From a virus: DNA of 61,587 nucleotides. Below the pieces are notes generated by a model. The model was not told the origin of the DNA. It made no database searches and worked only from the letters and a program-made list of their open reading frames with translations. The DNA lies in IMG/VR virus record IMGVR_UViG_3300043395_002060, positions 1 through 61,587 of that record; one strand, given 5' to 3'. Positions 32,677 through 41,802 of this stretch are shown here, piece after piece (position 1 is the stretch's first letter; the number at the start of each line of letters is the position of its first letter). A program made the translations under genes and the position numbers.

Positions 32677-33204
32677 TTAAAAAGGTAATGCTGGGTCTGC
32701 TAATTCTAATAATTTTGTTCTAATCCAAGTTGGTTGATTTAAAAATTCTCTTTTAATCGTAGCTTCCGGCTTTGTTTCAAATACGGATTTCATATGAAGT
32801 TTTATTTCACCATCTTTAGTAGGATTTTTGAATACCGTCAGTTGAGCTTCGTTTAATACATTTTTAGTAGCCCTACATACCCAACTGAAATTATCTTCAG
32901 CTAATGATAAATTTCTACCAACGTAAATGATTTCATAGGTAGCACCTTTGTGTTCAATTTTACCACTCAACTTTTCGGGGTTAGCAAAATGTATTTGTTT
33001 TCTACCATCAACTTTTAGTAATTCCTTTTCTATTTGCAATTTCAAATCGTTATTTGATTTGATTCTATCTATTTCCAACTGCAATTGTTTAGCAGCATCA
33101 ACAGCTGCTGACATTGCAACTGAAGAGCTGATATTAGAATTACTCAAATTAATACCCAACAAACGAGCAAATTCATCCAATGCTAATGAATCTTTAGTTT
33201 CCAT
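32677..33204 (-). CDS. Hypothetical protein
   Basis: 175 residues: helical N-terminus (SAAVDAAKQLQLEIDRIKSN) and a beta-rich C-terminal half (HKGATYEIIYVGRNLSLAED). Not recognised. Overlaps the upstream 60-residue gene by 11 bases. Confidence 0.7.
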   Translation of the reverse strand: METKDSLALDEFARLLGINLSNSNISSSVAMSAAVDAAKQLQLEIDRIKSNNDLKLQIEKELLKVDGRKQIHFANPEKLSGKIEHKGATYEIIYVGRNLSLAEDNFSWVCRATKNVLNEAQLTVFKNPTKDGEIKLHMKSVFETKPEATIKREFLNQPTWIRTKLLELADPALPF

Positions 33205-33376
33205 CTTTACTCTTTTTTAATTCCGCAATTTTCTTTTCTACTTTTGCTATTTTATTTTTATAACTTTCAATTGCAACACTACGAGACCATTTACCCATAT
33301 TGTTTACGGGCACTTTATCTTCGTAGTATTTCAATTGTGCTTTTAGCTCTTTTAATTCTTTGAATAATGGCATCAA
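33194..33376 (-). CDS. Small coiled-coil protein
   Basis: 60 residues, Lys/Glu-rich helix (KELKELKAQLKYYEDK ... KNKIAKVEKKIAELKKS). Overlaps the DUF2693-like gene by four bases (ATGA). Confidence 0.65.
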   Translation of the reverse strand: MMPLFKELKELKAQLKYYEDKVPVNNMGKWSRSVAIESYKNKIAKVEKKIAELKKSKDGN

Positions 33377-33642
33377 CTTACATTTAAAATTTTTGTATAA
33401 TTAAAACTTCTCCACCCCTCTTTCTCTAAATCGTAAACTGTAATTAAATCAGTTTCAATTGGATTTCCATTCTCATCCAACTTTACAACCTTATCCGTTT
33501 TTGGCTGTTGTGCTTCGGGAATCTTACTCGTCTGCTTTGTGCATAACATTGTACGTTCCGAACCATCTGCTTTTGTAAAGGTTACACTAACCGATTCCAT
33601 TTGCAATTTCTCTAATAACTCGTCTTTTGTAATTTGTAACAT
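33373..33642 (-). CDS. DUF2693-like small beta-barrel protein
   Basis: 89 residues from MLQITKDELLEKLQMESVSV. Family signature: VTFTKADGSERTMLCT and ITVYDLEKEGWRSFNYTKI, as in DUF2693 (SH3-like barrel) proteins found in Bacteroidota and their phages; function unknown in the family. The start at 33642 is chosen because the promoter's -7 box lies at 33670-33677 and excludes the ATG at 33672. Confidence 0.8.
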   Translation of the reverse strand: MLQITKDELLEKLQMESVSVTFTKADGSERTMLCTKQTSKIPEAQQPKTDKVVKLDENGNPIETDLITVYDLEKEGWRSFNYTKILNVS

Positions 33643-33669
33643 ATCGTTTATTTTTGATTTATATTTAAA

Positions 33670-33701
33670 CAAATATACGAATTTTATTCCAATTTTCCAA
33701 A
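33670..33701 (-). promoter_or_regulatory. Promoter of the 33.6-27.7 kb small-protein operon
   Basis: TTTGG (33697-33701), 20-base spacing, TATATTTG (33670-33677). The -33 box directly adjoins the T run of the preceding terminator. Confidence 0.85.
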
Positions 33702-33702
33702 T

Positions 33703-33724
33703 AAAAAAAGGGTTATTTAAACCC
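33703..33724 (-). terminator. Terminator overlapping the stop of the 70-residue gene
   Basis: Stem GGGTT/AACCC (33710-33714 with 33720-33724), then seven T. The stop codon lies within the hairpin loop. Confidence 0.75.
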
Positions 33725-33926
33725 CTTCTATTTTAGCTTCTTCTATAAGATTGACAAACAAATATTCATTGGTTTGCATACTCTTTAATATCTTTTCACA
33801 TCTATAATATTCTTTTAATATATTAGCATTATCACCGCCCAACTCTTTTGTTATTTTATGATATGGCACTCTTGCTACTATTTCATACAATTCATCACCG
33901 ACTTTTACTAAATCTAATTTTCTCAT
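33717..33926 (-). CDS. Hypothetical protein
   Basis: 69 residues from MRKLDLVKVGDELYEIVARV, a mixed beta/helix protein. The start at 33926 overlaps the upstream membrane gene's stop by four bases (ATGA), which is the common junction here. Not recognised. Confidence 0.65.
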   Translation of the reverse strand: MRKLDLVKVGDELYEIVARVPYHKITKELGGDNANILKEYYRCEKILKSMQTNEYLFVNLIEEAKIEGV

Positions 33927-34264
33927 TTCCAAAAAATTTGAACACTTAATATACCCATTGCTAATAATAAACAAATAAATGTTTTAGTAGTAATTGGTTC
34001 TTTAAATAAGATATAACTCATTAGAGCAAATACAATTATACCAATTGCAAATCCAATCAATCTGCTTGGCCATATTTCTCCATTGAAATGATATACGAAT
34101 GATTCTACTGATTTTATAAATAACCAGCTTATGGGTACTGCAATTCCCAACATTAGATATGGATATCTAGCGTACCAATTCCATTTAATGTTTCCCTGTA
34201 ATTGTAAAAATGTTAATACCTGGGCTATAAAGCCGTAGATAAATCCTAAAAGTAACCTATTCAT
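33923..34264 (-). CDS. Four-helix membrane protein
   Basis: 113 residues with hydrophobic segments near 3-19, 35-51, 70-87 and 95-110. The last half (IVFALMSYILFKEPITTKTF) recalls half of a DMT/EamA-type transporter or SMR protein, a weak resemblance. Function unknown. Confidence 0.7.
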   Translation of the reverse strand: MNRLLLGFIYGFIAQVLTFLQLQGNIKWNWYARYPYLMLGIAVPISWLFIKSVESFVYHFNGEIWPSRLIGFAIGIIVFALMSYILFKEPITTKTFICLLLAMGILSVQIFWK

Positions 34265-34276
34265 TTAATTTATTTT

Positions 34277-34456
34277 TTAATCCATATATTCCGAAATGTC
34301 TATACCATCGACATCTTCATCATCATATATTTCATCTTCGATTTCATACAAAGCTTCCCATATATTATCAATTAGTGGATGGTATGTTCCTTCGTTTTCA
34401 ATTTGCTTCAAGTCATCTTTGATTGAAGAAATCAATTTTAAAATTTGCTGTTTCAT
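34277..34456 (-). CDS. Small acidic protein
   Basis: 59 residues (MKQQILKLISSIKDDLKQIE...), ending in a very acidic stretch (YEIEDEIYDDEDVDGIDI). It starts one base after the SEK-family gene's stop. Not recognised. Confidence 0.7.
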   Translation of the reverse strand: MKQQILKLISSIKDDLKQIENEGTYHPLIDNIWEALYEIEDEIYDDEDVDGIDISEYMD

Positions 34457-34457
34457 A

Positions 34458-35621
34458 CTAAAATTTATTGTAAATTGTTTTTAATGTTTGTTTATAAAAA
34501 TTTTCAATAAATATAGTATTATTATTTTTTGTTTCAATATATTTGTAATATAAATCATGCAACGAATTACCACTTAATAAAGTTTCTATTCGTTTACTTA
34601 TATTATTCATTCTGATTACGTCATCTTCAATTGTATCATATTCATGCAGCCAATCATTCATTTCAAAATCAAATCCAAATTTATCTTTTAATAATTTTAA
34701 TGTATTTGGCTTTGATACCATAATAAATGGATTACCCATTCTAATTGCTTTAAACGTTTTTTCACTAATATTATTCCAATCTTTTCTATTACCATCTTTG
34801 TGATAAAATTGAGTTTCCAATATTATTTCAAAGTAAGTATTTAAATAATGAGATATGTTCACATTTGGAGAATAATTTTTTGTTTTTAGTAATTCATTGG
34901 AATCAAAATCGGGCCAATGTGGAACTCTTTCCAATATTTTGAATTTACGATATTCATCTTGCTTATCTTTAGGAACAAATATATCAAAGCAATCTGGCTC
35001 CCAATTCTCATCAGTAGAACTCCATATAAAATTATTTTCTAATAGATTTTTTTCATAAAAATAGTTTAATAGTTGTATTTTATGAAACCTAATGTGTCCT
35101 GATAAAAATAAACCTTTGAATGGTCTGATATGCCGTTTTTCCCATTTATTTATGGTATTAAAACTATTTAGTACATCATTTGATATCAAATTATGTATGG
35201 CATGCCACATATGTTGCTCGTAATATATTATATCGTTTGATACTGATATTAAATTTTTATCTAAAAAATATAATTCTCTATTACATTCTTTTCTACAAAA
35301 ATCATAAACATCGGTTGATATTTCTTGGTTATCATAAGATGATAAATCTACAAATATATTTTTACAATTTGTATCAAATACGTTCTTCAAAACTACTAAA
35401 GCTGCAGGATTTTCGTAAAAAATGTTAGTTGAAAAACTTACAATTATAGAAGTATGAATATCAGCATCAGTATATTCTACCAATTCTATTGGATAATTTT
35501 CCTGATAAAAACTCGTCAATAATTCACTGCAAATATCAAATGGTTTATTGTTTTGAATAATCCATTCGGATTTTAAATCATTAATTGTTTTAACTATACT
35601 AATAAAGCAAACTTTTTTCAT
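34458..35621 (-). CDS. SEK-family putative glycosyltransferase (member 2)
   Basis: 387 residues, closely related to its neighbour (35621-36805). Shared signatures: GLFLSGHIRFHKIQLLNYFY (170-189) and ISEKTFKAIRMGNPFIM (285-301), with WLHEYDTIEDD after it. The SEKT...PF loop recalls the sugar-donor site of GT-B fucosyltransferase-type enzymes. It probably arose by tandem duplication with the next gene. Function is inferred; acceptor unknown. Confidence 0.6.
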   Translation of the reverse strand: MKKVCFISIVKTINDLKSEWIIQNNKPFDICSELLTSFYQENYPIELVEYTDADIHTSIIVSFSTNIFYENPAALVVLKNVFDTNCKNIFVDLSSYDNQEISTDVYDFCRKECNRELYFLDKNLISVSNDIIYYEQHMWHAIHNLISNDVLNSFNTINKWEKRHIRPFKGLFLSGHIRFHKIQLLNYFYEKNLLENNFIWSSTDENWEPDCFDIFVPKDKQDEYRKFKILERVPHWPDFDSNELLKTKNYSPNVNISHYLNTYFEIILETQFYHKDGNRKDWNNISEKTFKAIRMGNPFIMVSKPNTLKLLKDKFGFDFEMNDWLHEYDTIEDDVIRMNNISKRIETLLSGNSLHDLYYKYIETKNNNTIFIENFYKQTLKTIYNKF

Positions 35622-36805
35622 TAAAATTTATTAAATATTTTTGTTAATGAATTGTTATAAAAATTATTAACAAATATTGGATAATTATCTTTTGATTTAA
35701 AATATTCATAATGTAAATCGTGTAAATCAGAATTACTTAAACTCAATATATCTTTAATTTTTGATTGAATTGCTATCATTCTTTTTGAATCATCTTCAAT
35801 AGAATCATATTCGTGTAACCAACCATTCATTTCAAAATCAAATCCATAATCTTCTTTCAAAATATTCAAAATATTAGCTTTACCTAAAAAAACAAATGGA
35901 TGGTCCATTAACAAAGCTTTCAATGTTTTTTCACTTACACTTGCCCAATTGGTTTGAGTGGCGCGCGTACCTCGTAAAAATTTAGTTCTATGATAAAATT
36001 GAGTTTCCGGAATCACTTCAAAATATGTATTGAAATAATGCATATGATTTACCTGAAATGAATAATTGTAGTATTTAAATTTATCATTTAAATCATAATC
36101 ATGCATATTTGGAACTCTTTGTAATATTTTAAATTTACGATATTCCTCTTCATTATGCGCCGGTATAAATTCATTGAATAAACTTGGCTCCCAATTTTCA
36201 TCAGTAGAACTCCACAAAAAATTCTCATCCAATAAATTATTTTCATACAAATAATTTAATAATTGTATTTTGTGAAATCTAATGTGGCCCGATAAAAATA
36301 AACCTTTGTATTGTTTACCAAATTTACTACACCAATTATTTATCTTTTTATATTCCTTTATATAATGTGGAATATACATATCAACGTGAAACGAACTATT
36401 TTCAAAAAACAAAGTATCATCTTCTAATATGAGATTTTTGCTTATAAAATATAATTCTTTATCACATTCATTTCTACAAAAACTATAAAATTCCGGCTCT
36501 ACATCTTGATGGTCGTAAGTTGCCAATTCAATAAATAATTTTTTATAATTTAAATTAAATATTTTTTTAAGATTATCTAAAAATACAATATCATCCATAT
36601 CAATAACTTCTATTACGCATATTGCCGTTGTATCGATATCGATTGAATCGTAATTTTTAAAGTCCAATGGATAACCTTTGGAATACATAGAAGTAATAAC
36701 TTCAGATATGTGTGGTGGTTGATTTGGTCTTAAATCTTCCCAATACCATACGAATTTATCATTGTCTGTTTTACGTTTTAATTTAAAGAAGCAGACTTTT
36801 TTCAT
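35621..36805 (-). CDS. SEK-family putative glycosyltransferase (member 3)
   Basis: 394 residues. Same signatures as member 2: GLFLSGHIRFHKIQLLNYLY (168-187), WSSTDENWEPS, SVSEKTLKALLMDHPFVF (289-306), WLHEYDSIEDD. Overlaps member 2 by one base and member 4 by 23 bases. The near-identical stretches between members 2 and 3, with divergence elsewhere, indicate a duplication that has kept the putative active-site regions. Confidence 0.6.
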   Translation of the reverse strand: MKKVCFFKLKRKTDNDKFVWYWEDLRPNQPPHISEVITSMYSKGYPLDFKNYDSIDIDTTAICVIEVIDMDDIVFLDNLKKIFNLNYKKLFIELATYDHQDVEPEFYSFCRNECDKELYFISKNLILEDDTLFFENSSFHVDMYIPHYIKEYKKINNWCSKFGKQYKGLFLSGHIRFHKIQLLNYLYENNLLDENFLWSSTDENWEPSLFNEFIPAHNEEEYRKFKILQRVPNMHDYDLNDKFKYYNYSFQVNHMHYFNTYFEVIPETQFYHRTKFLRGTRATQTNWASVSEKTLKALLMDHPFVFLGKANILNILKEDYGFDFEMNGWLHEYDSIEDDSKRMIAIQSKIKDILSLSNSDLHDLHYEYFKSKDNYPIFVNNFYNNSLTKIFNKF

Positions 36806-37868
36806 ATTTTTGTAACATTTCTTTTTTAAATTCTATAAATCTATTTTTATTAAATAGATGTTTTTCATAAATCATATCAAAATTATCAGCATACTTTTGC
36901 TGAATATCATTTGTATGTAATTGAGTGACTATGCTATCCAATCTTTCCAAATCATTTTTTATACAATCAAATCTATAATCAAATAATTCACCAAATAATT
37001 CAAATCCCCACTCTTTTATTTTATTAAATGAATTTGGTAAATTAAATGAAATGAATGGATAACCCAACGATAATGGTTTGAATGTTTTTTCTGAAAAGTT
37101 CAATAAATTTTCATCATTCTTAACCGGATTTATAGATAAATAATATATGGTTTCACTAATTATTTCGGCAATATGATTTTTATAGAAATCTAAATTAGGT
37201 GTAACACCAACACTATTTAATATATAATCGGATGATGCATTATTGTGATACTCTAAATCATTGTGATTATCTATATCTAAACGTTTAGGAAGTAATGCAT
37301 GAATATCCAAATCTTTATAAATATCTTTGAATTCATATGGTATTTCCAACATAATTAAAGCCTCATCCACTGCTCTTTGTGACCAACTAATATTTTTTAG
37401 TTGATTTAAACCATATAATTTATCTAAAAATAATAATCTATGATATCTAGCATGTCCTCCTAAATAAAAATAACTATTTTGAATAGTATCTTTATTTAAG
37501 ATAAATTCCATTTTAGTAATTCTATATATCAAAGGGTCTATATATAGCCAATTATCTTTTTCAACTGCATTTTTAGATATAACATATATTTCATTTGCTT
37601 TTATTAGTTTAATAAAGTGTTGTATATCTTCGTATCTAAAAATTAAATCATCTGCACTAAAATCTACAAATACTTTATCGTATTCGGATAAATTTAATTC
37701 AAAATCAAATTCATTCATTCCAAATGAACCGGAATAAAATAAATGTAGTACTTTTTTAGATGTATTAAATTTGGAATATAATTCATCTTTAGCATAATTT
37801 AATTCTAAAAAGGATTTATCTACATCAACTATTTTATTAAATTTATTGAATACTTTAAATTCTATCAT
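36783..37868 (-). CDS. SEK-family putative glycosyltransferase (member 4)
   Basis: 361 residues, more distant. GGHARYHRLLFLDKLYG (137-153) and NFSEKTFKPLSLGYPFISF (257-275) match the family pattern. The N-terminal third has no counterpart in members 2 and 3. Ends YEKSLLL. Overlaps the 99-residue gene upstream by four bases. Confidence 0.55.
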   Translation of the reverse strand: MIEFKVFNKFNKIVDVDKSFLELNYAKDELYSKFNTSKKVLHLFYSGSFGMNEFDFELNLSEYDKVFVDFSADDLIFRYEDIQHFIKLIKANEIYVISKNAVEKDNWLYIDPLIYRITKMEFILNKDTIQNSYFYLGGHARYHRLLFLDKLYGLNQLKNISWSQRAVDEALIMLEIPYEFKDIYKDLDIHALLPKRLDIDNHNDLEYHNNASSDYILNSVGVTPNLDFYKNHIAEIISETIYYLSINPVKNDENLLNFSEKTFKPLSLGYPFISFNLPNSFNKIKEWGFELFGELFDYRFDCIKNDLERLDSIVTQLHTNDIQQKYADNFDMIYEKHLFNKNRFIEFKKEMLQKYEKSLLL

Positions 37869-38164
37869 AACAAATTTTGTAAATCACGTATTTTACTACA
37901 TTTTTCATACTCTTCTACTTCTAAAAAATACGCCATTGCTTTTTCTAAAGTAATGTGAATGTTTTTCTTTTCCAAAACAAATACAACATTATCAGATAGA
38001 TTTGAAACCAAAACAGCTTCAATTGCATCCAAATCTTCTTTCAGAAGTTTTTCTGAAAATCTAACTAACTCCGAATAAATGATATATCGATTAGCAATTA
38101 ACCACGATTGTAATGATTGATTACCTAAATCGATGTGTAATATGTTTGGGTTTGGTTTGTTCAT
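37865..38164 (-). CDS. Hypothetical protein with UVR-like C-terminus
   Basis: 99 residues. The C-terminal AMAYFLEVEEYEKCSKIRDL resembles the UVR motif of UvrB/UvrC (two short helices that bind each other). The rest is unrecognised. It could bind a partner carrying a similar motif; this is inference. Confidence 0.65.
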   Translation of the reverse strand: MNKPNPNILHIDLGNQSLQSWLIANRYIIYSELVRFSEKLLKEDLDAIEAVLVSNLSDNVVFVLEKKNIHITLEKAMAYFLEVEEYEKCSKIRDLQNLL

Positions 38165-38655
38165 ACAAATAAATATTCCAATCCTTTAGTATTTTTTCTT
38201 TTAAATAAAATATCCATTTCGGATTTTGTGGTTGCTTCTTTACATTGTTTTTTATACCAATAGTATAAATCTTCCAATGTTCCTTTACCCCTTTGTCTCT
38301 CCATTGCTTTATCCCATAAATCCTTACCGAATTCAGCTGCTAATTCTTTTTGTAGTTTCCAAAGGATTCTATTCTCATCGGTTAATGCTTCCATTTCCAA
38401 TTTCAATGCTTTGATTCGTTTCATTCTTCCCGCTTCCAAAGATGCCTGAATACGATTCTGCTCATCCGTTCCCCCATAATTCTTATAAGCATCCGCACTA
38501 GCTTTCTCGGCAGATTCCTTAACCAACCTAGCCTCACTAAACATATAAGAATAATCAAAGTCACCATTTCGTATCTTTAATAAAAGTGGAGCATCTGCTT
38601 TAAGTGGTTTGTTTGGTCTACCTTTTGTCCACCATCTATATTTGTTATATCCCAT
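38161..38655 (-). CDS. Hypothetical charged helical protein
   Basis: 164 residues, basic N-terminus with RWWTKGRPNKPLKADAPLLL and a mostly helical body (MKRIKALKLEMEALTDENRI). Overlaps the UVR-like gene by four bases. Not recognised; DNA- or protein-binding cannot be decided. Confidence 0.7.
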   Translation of the reverse strand: MGYNKYRWWTKGRPNKPLKADAPLLLKIRNGDFDYSYMFSEARLVKESAEKASADAYKNYGGTDEQNRIQASLEAGRMKRIKALKLEMEALTDENRILWKLQKELAAEFGKDLWDKAMERQRGKGTLEDLYYWYKKQCKEATTKSEMDILFKRKNTKGLEYLFV

Positions 38656-38667
38656 TTGTTTTAAGTT

Positions 38668-39849
38668 TTATTGCCAACTTCTATTTGAAGTTTTAAATTT
38701 GTTAGTTGCTTTATCCCATTTGAAAAATGCACCCATACTAGCATTTACATTAAATAAATCCAAATACCCATCAAAATTACAATCAGCTACAACAAAGTTA
38801 GGTAATCCAAAAGTTTTATATGGTGTACCATCCACCGGCATTCTATCCTTATTTAAAGTAAATGTACCATCACCATTATTTTCGTAGTAAAAATAATAAT
38901 GTTTATTTTCCAAAACCATATGATTATCTACATTAACTCTTTGAGCAATAAATATAATATCTTTTCTACCTACTTTTCGAAAATCACCAGTCATCGCTCT
39001 AGCTGATAAATATCCGTTTGGCATTTCACTAAATGTAAATGAAGATTTTGGTGTATTGAATACATCAAATACTATTTTTGGCTTTTCAACACAAAAATAA
39101 ATCAAATCAGATTTACCATCATTATCCATATCTTCATATGAATGCTGATTCATAGTAAAGTTTTTCATATCATCCGAAACGTTTTTGAAAGGAGTTGATA
39201 CGAATGTAGTACCATTCCATTCCCAATATTCATTAACGTTAGGTTGTCCCAATATCAATACATCTTTATTTTGAGATATTTTGCCAGTTACCAAAACAAA
39301 GGAATTTTCTTTCACCGCAGTTACAATTGTTTTGTTACCATCAAATCCCCATCTAGTATTCCAATAAACAGTAACAGGAGTTTTTTCGGGATTAGAAATT
39401 ATATTCCAAAGATTATCCGGCCCATTATCAAAAACTGCAATATCTTTGTAACCATCACCATTAAAATCACCACTCGTCAATTCACTACCACCTTTCCATA
39501 AATTGGTAATATCTTTAATAGTACCATCATCCATAACAACGTATGGGTCTAATAAATCGTAAATGATTTTTGTACCCACAACAGATTGATTATGACGCAT
39601 AGTAATCATATCATATCTACCATTGTTATCAAAATCAATTAGAGCATTTTGGCTAATTTGCTTATATTTAGCCAGCGAATCATACAAAATTGTCAAATAA
39701 GGATATGTAGAAATCATTCTATTATCCTGCCATAAAACCTCCGTATCATTTGATACTGAAGGATTACTATTTACAATCGGAACTACATATTCTTTCTCAC
39801 AACTCGTTAGTAGTATTAAAGTTACTATTACTGATAATATATTTTTCAT
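38668..39849 (-). CDS. Lipoprotein with FG-GAP/VCBS-type repeats
   Basis: 393 residues. Signal peptide with lipobox LTSC (MKNILSVIVTLILLTSC), cut before Cys17. At least four calcium-binding loops of the FG-GAP/VCBS type: DFDNNGRYD, DFNGDGYKD, DMDNDGKSD and DCNFDGYLD, spaced as in a beta-propeller. Such proteins are usually cell-surface or secreted bacterial proteins. In a phage this would be displayed on the infected cell. It might block receptors or bind a glycan. Confidence 0.85.
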   Translation of the reverse strand: MKNILSVIVTLILLTSCEKEYVVPIVNSNPSVSNDTEVLWQDNRMISTYPYLTILYDSLAKYKQISQNALIDFDNNGRYDMITMRHNQSVVGTKIIYDLLDPYVVMDDGTIKDITNLWKGGSELTSGDFNGDGYKDIAVFDNGPDNLWNIISNPEKTPVTVYWNTRWGFDGNKTIVTAVKENSFVLVTGKISQNKDVLILGQPNVNEYWEWNGTTFVSTPFKNVSDDMKNFTMNQHSYEDMDNDGKSDLIYFCVEKPKIVFDVFNTPKSSFTFSEMPNGYLSARAMTGDFRKVGRKDIIFIAQRVNVDNHMVLENKHYYFYYENNGDGTFTLNKDRMPVDGTPYKTFGLPNFVVADCNFDGYLDLFNVNASMGAFFKWDKATNKFKTSNRSWQ

Positions 39850-40012
39850 TATAATATTTTTTAACTATACCTTCTATAAAATCTATACATTCGGAATCAC
39901 CGCTGATAGAATCATATTTAGTATATCGTTTAACAAATGTTTCTATACCTACCTCATCCAATTCCTTTTGAATTTGTAGTATGCTACCCACATAACATTG
40001 ATTGAATCCCAT
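39797..40012 (-). CDS. Hypothetical protein overlapping the lipoprotein start
   Basis: 71 residues (MGFNQCYVGSILQIQKELDE...). The last 17 codons overlap the lipoprotein gene in another frame. Spacing to the upstream gene (eight bases) supports it as real. Not recognised. Confidence 0.55.
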   Translation of the reverse strand: MGFNQCYVGSILQIQKELDEVGIETFVKRYTKYDSISGDSECIDFIEGIVKKYYNEKYIISNSNFNTTNEL

Positions 40013-40020
40013 TATTTTCT

Positions 40021-40401
40021 TTAATTTATTTTACTTCCGTAATCATCAAACCCATCTTCTTCAGCATTATGCTGAGCCAAAGCATCATCAATGTATTCTT
40101 CTGGCAAATTAGCTACATAATTTTTAAAAGCTTTCTTCAAAGCTTCATTTGGTTTAGCATGCTCTGCTTCCCATTCATCAGCTCTATCTTCTTCAATGAA
40201 ATTCATTCCTGCTTCTTTTACCCAATCTCTAAATCCATCTTTACTGAATCCCATAGCGATTGTAAGTGATTCGAATACTTCCATCAATTCATTTAAATCA
40301 ATATCACTATGGTCGATTTCGATTGTAATCGTTTTATCGTAGTGTTTAGCAGTTACAATAGTTGGTTTATTAAAACCTGTTTTAAAATTTGTATAATCCA
40401 T
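40021..40401 (-). CDS. Acidic hypothetical protein
   Basis: 126 residues, acidic, with ITIEIDHSDIDLNELMEVFE and a helical C-terminus (EALKKAFKNYVANLPEEYID). Not recognised. Confidence 0.7.
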   Translation of the reverse strand: MDYTNFKTGFNKPTIVTAKHYDKTITIEIDHSDIDLNELMEVFESLTIAMGFSKDGFRDWVKEAGMNFIEEDRADEWEAEHAKPNEALKKAFKNYVANLPEEYIDDALAQHNAEEDGFDDYGSKIN

Positions 40402-40412
40402 ATTTTTCTATT

Positions 40413-40757
40413 TTAATCAAACCATTGAGTTCGGTTTGTTTTAATATTCTTAATTCCAGCATCTTTAAATTTTGGGTCACCACCCAACTTTTCAGCTGCC
40501 TTTGCTATATTTTCCATACGAGCTTCATCACCTTGCTTACCAATTTCTTTAGCTTTTCGTAACTCTTCAGTTGTAAGCGTATCGCCTTTAGTCCAAGCTG
40601 CGAAATGTTTTGTTTCGTATGAACCCAATGGACGAGTAAATTGTTTTAGATATGCCGCTTTTTGGTCTAAATAGCTAAAGAAATCAGCTTCATTTAATGC
40701 TGATAACTCTTCATCAGTTAGCTCCGAGTTTGGATTGTAAGTAACCATCGATATCAA
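40413..40757 (-). CDS. Hypothetical charged protein
   Basis: 114 residues; an alternative start is Met4 (40748). Helical, with YLKQFTRPLGSYETKHFAAW. Overlaps the upstream 117-residue gene by up to 44 bases. Not recognised. Confidence 0.65.
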   Translation of the reverse strand: MISMVTYNPNSELTDEELSALNEADFFSYLDQKAAYLKQFTRPLGSYETKHFAAWTKGDTLTTEELRKAKEIGKQGDEARMENIAKAAEKLGGDPKFKDAGIKNIKTNRTQWFD

Positions 40758-41067
40758 TATTAGGGTTTAATTTATAAACTAATTCACCATTGGCATCTAC
40801 TGAATCTATATTCAATATACCATCCACTACCAAATCACTAAATACATTTTGGATACCTTCTCTATAATTGTTTTGAATGATTTCTTCAAATTGCTCATCA
40901 TTCAAATACATATCATCGATTTGCTCCCAATTGTATTGCATTTGTTTTTCCAATTCTTGTCTTAACTTAAATCGGTCACAAAATATATACTCTTCGAAAA
41001 AATTGGAACGTTCCAATTGATTCATAATATTATCAGCCGTTTCAATTATTTCAGTTAGTATGTTCAT
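40714..41067 (-). CDS. Acidic hypothetical protein
   Basis: 117 residues from MNILTEIIETADNIMNQLER. The longer open frame reaching 41271 lies over another acidic gene and is not used. Asp/Asn-rich C-terminus (GELVYKLNPNIDIDGYLQSK). Not recognised. Confidence 0.65.
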   Translation of the reverse strand: MNILTEIIETADNIMNQLERSNFFEEYIFCDRFKLRQELEKQMQYNWEQIDDMYLNDEQFEEIIQNNYREGIQNVFSDLVVDGILNIDSVDANGELVYKLNPNIDIDGYLQSKLGAN

Positions 41068-41329
41068 CGGATTTGTTTTCGTTAAATAATCTAAATGCTT
41101 CCTCTTCTTCTTCCTTTGTAGGATGATATGTTGATTTGTAATACTCATCATCGTAAAACAAATCATCGGGAAATATAGAACCACTTGCCACACTTTCCCA
41201 AAATTCAATTTCTTCTTTAGCTCTTTGCTCAGCCCATTGTTGGAAATGATATTCATCATCCAAAAAATCAACGTTACTACCAGTCATTTGTTGCTGATAT
41301 TCCATAAATAATTCTTTCATTCTACCCAT
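41051..41329 (-). CDS. Acidic hypothetical protein
   Basis: 92 residues, very acidic (FLDDEYHFQQWAEQRAKEE ... PTKEEEEEAFRLF). It overlaps the downstream gene by 17 bases. Not recognised. Confidence 0.65.
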   Translation of the reverse strand: MGRMKELFMEYQQQMTGSNVDFLDDEYHFQQWAEQRAKEEIEFWESVASGSIFPDDLFYDDEYYKSTYHPTKEEEEEAFRLFNENKSDEHTN

Positions 41330-41333
41330 AACT

Positions 41334-41726
41334 TTAGTATTTAAGTGTTAAAGATTGTTTTATATTATCCAACAATTCCAATTCATTTTGGAATACACTC
41401 TCATCAAATTCATCCCTCGCTTTTTCAATAGCTGAACGAACAATATCACTCAATATATCGTGGAACTTTGAAACACCACTATATTGTAATGTGAATTTGT
41501 GATTTGTAATTGTTACTTCGAATTCGGTTATTCGAATCCAATATTCTTTTTGCTTATTTACAATAAAGAATCGATGAGTCAAAGGCGCCATCTTAATATC
41601 AGATTGTGGATGTTTACACATTTCTTCTACGATATCAATGATACGCTGTTCTTTTTCGTTTGGTTTATACTTCCCTCTTATATTACTCATAATTGAGGAA
41701 AATAATGTTTCAGTTTGATTAACCAT
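41334..41726 (-). CDS. Hypothetical protein
   Basis: 130 residues (MVNQTETLFSSIMSNIRGKY...), beta-rich middle (KEYWIRITEFEVTITNHKFT) with helical ends. Its promoter lies 26 bases upstream. Met13 (SIM-SNIRG) is an alternative start. Not recognised. Confidence 0.7.
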   Translation of the reverse strand: MVNQTETLFSSIMSNIRGKYKPNEKEQRIIDIVEEMCKHPQSDIKMAPLTHRFFIVNKQKEYWIRITEFEVTITNHKFTLQYSGVSKFHDILSDIVRSAIEKARDEFDESVFQNELELLDNIKQSLTLKY

Positions 41727-41752
41727 ATGTTTAAGTTTTAACTTTTTATATT

Positions 41753-41802
41753 ACAATATACGAAATTTTTTCCAATTAATCAAGTATTATTTTACTTATT
41801 TT
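41753..41802 (-). promoter_or_regulatory. Promoter within the 3' end of a lipoprotein gene
   Basis: TTG (41781-41783), 20 bases, TATATTGT (41753-41760). A near match to the upstream element, AAAATAAGT (41794-41802), is at the same nine-base distance. Confidence 0.65.

Noticed and set aside
40714-41271. A long open frame of 185 codons.
   Set aside because: Its first 68 codons lie over the acidic 92-residue gene in another frame; the natural start is Met69 at 41067.
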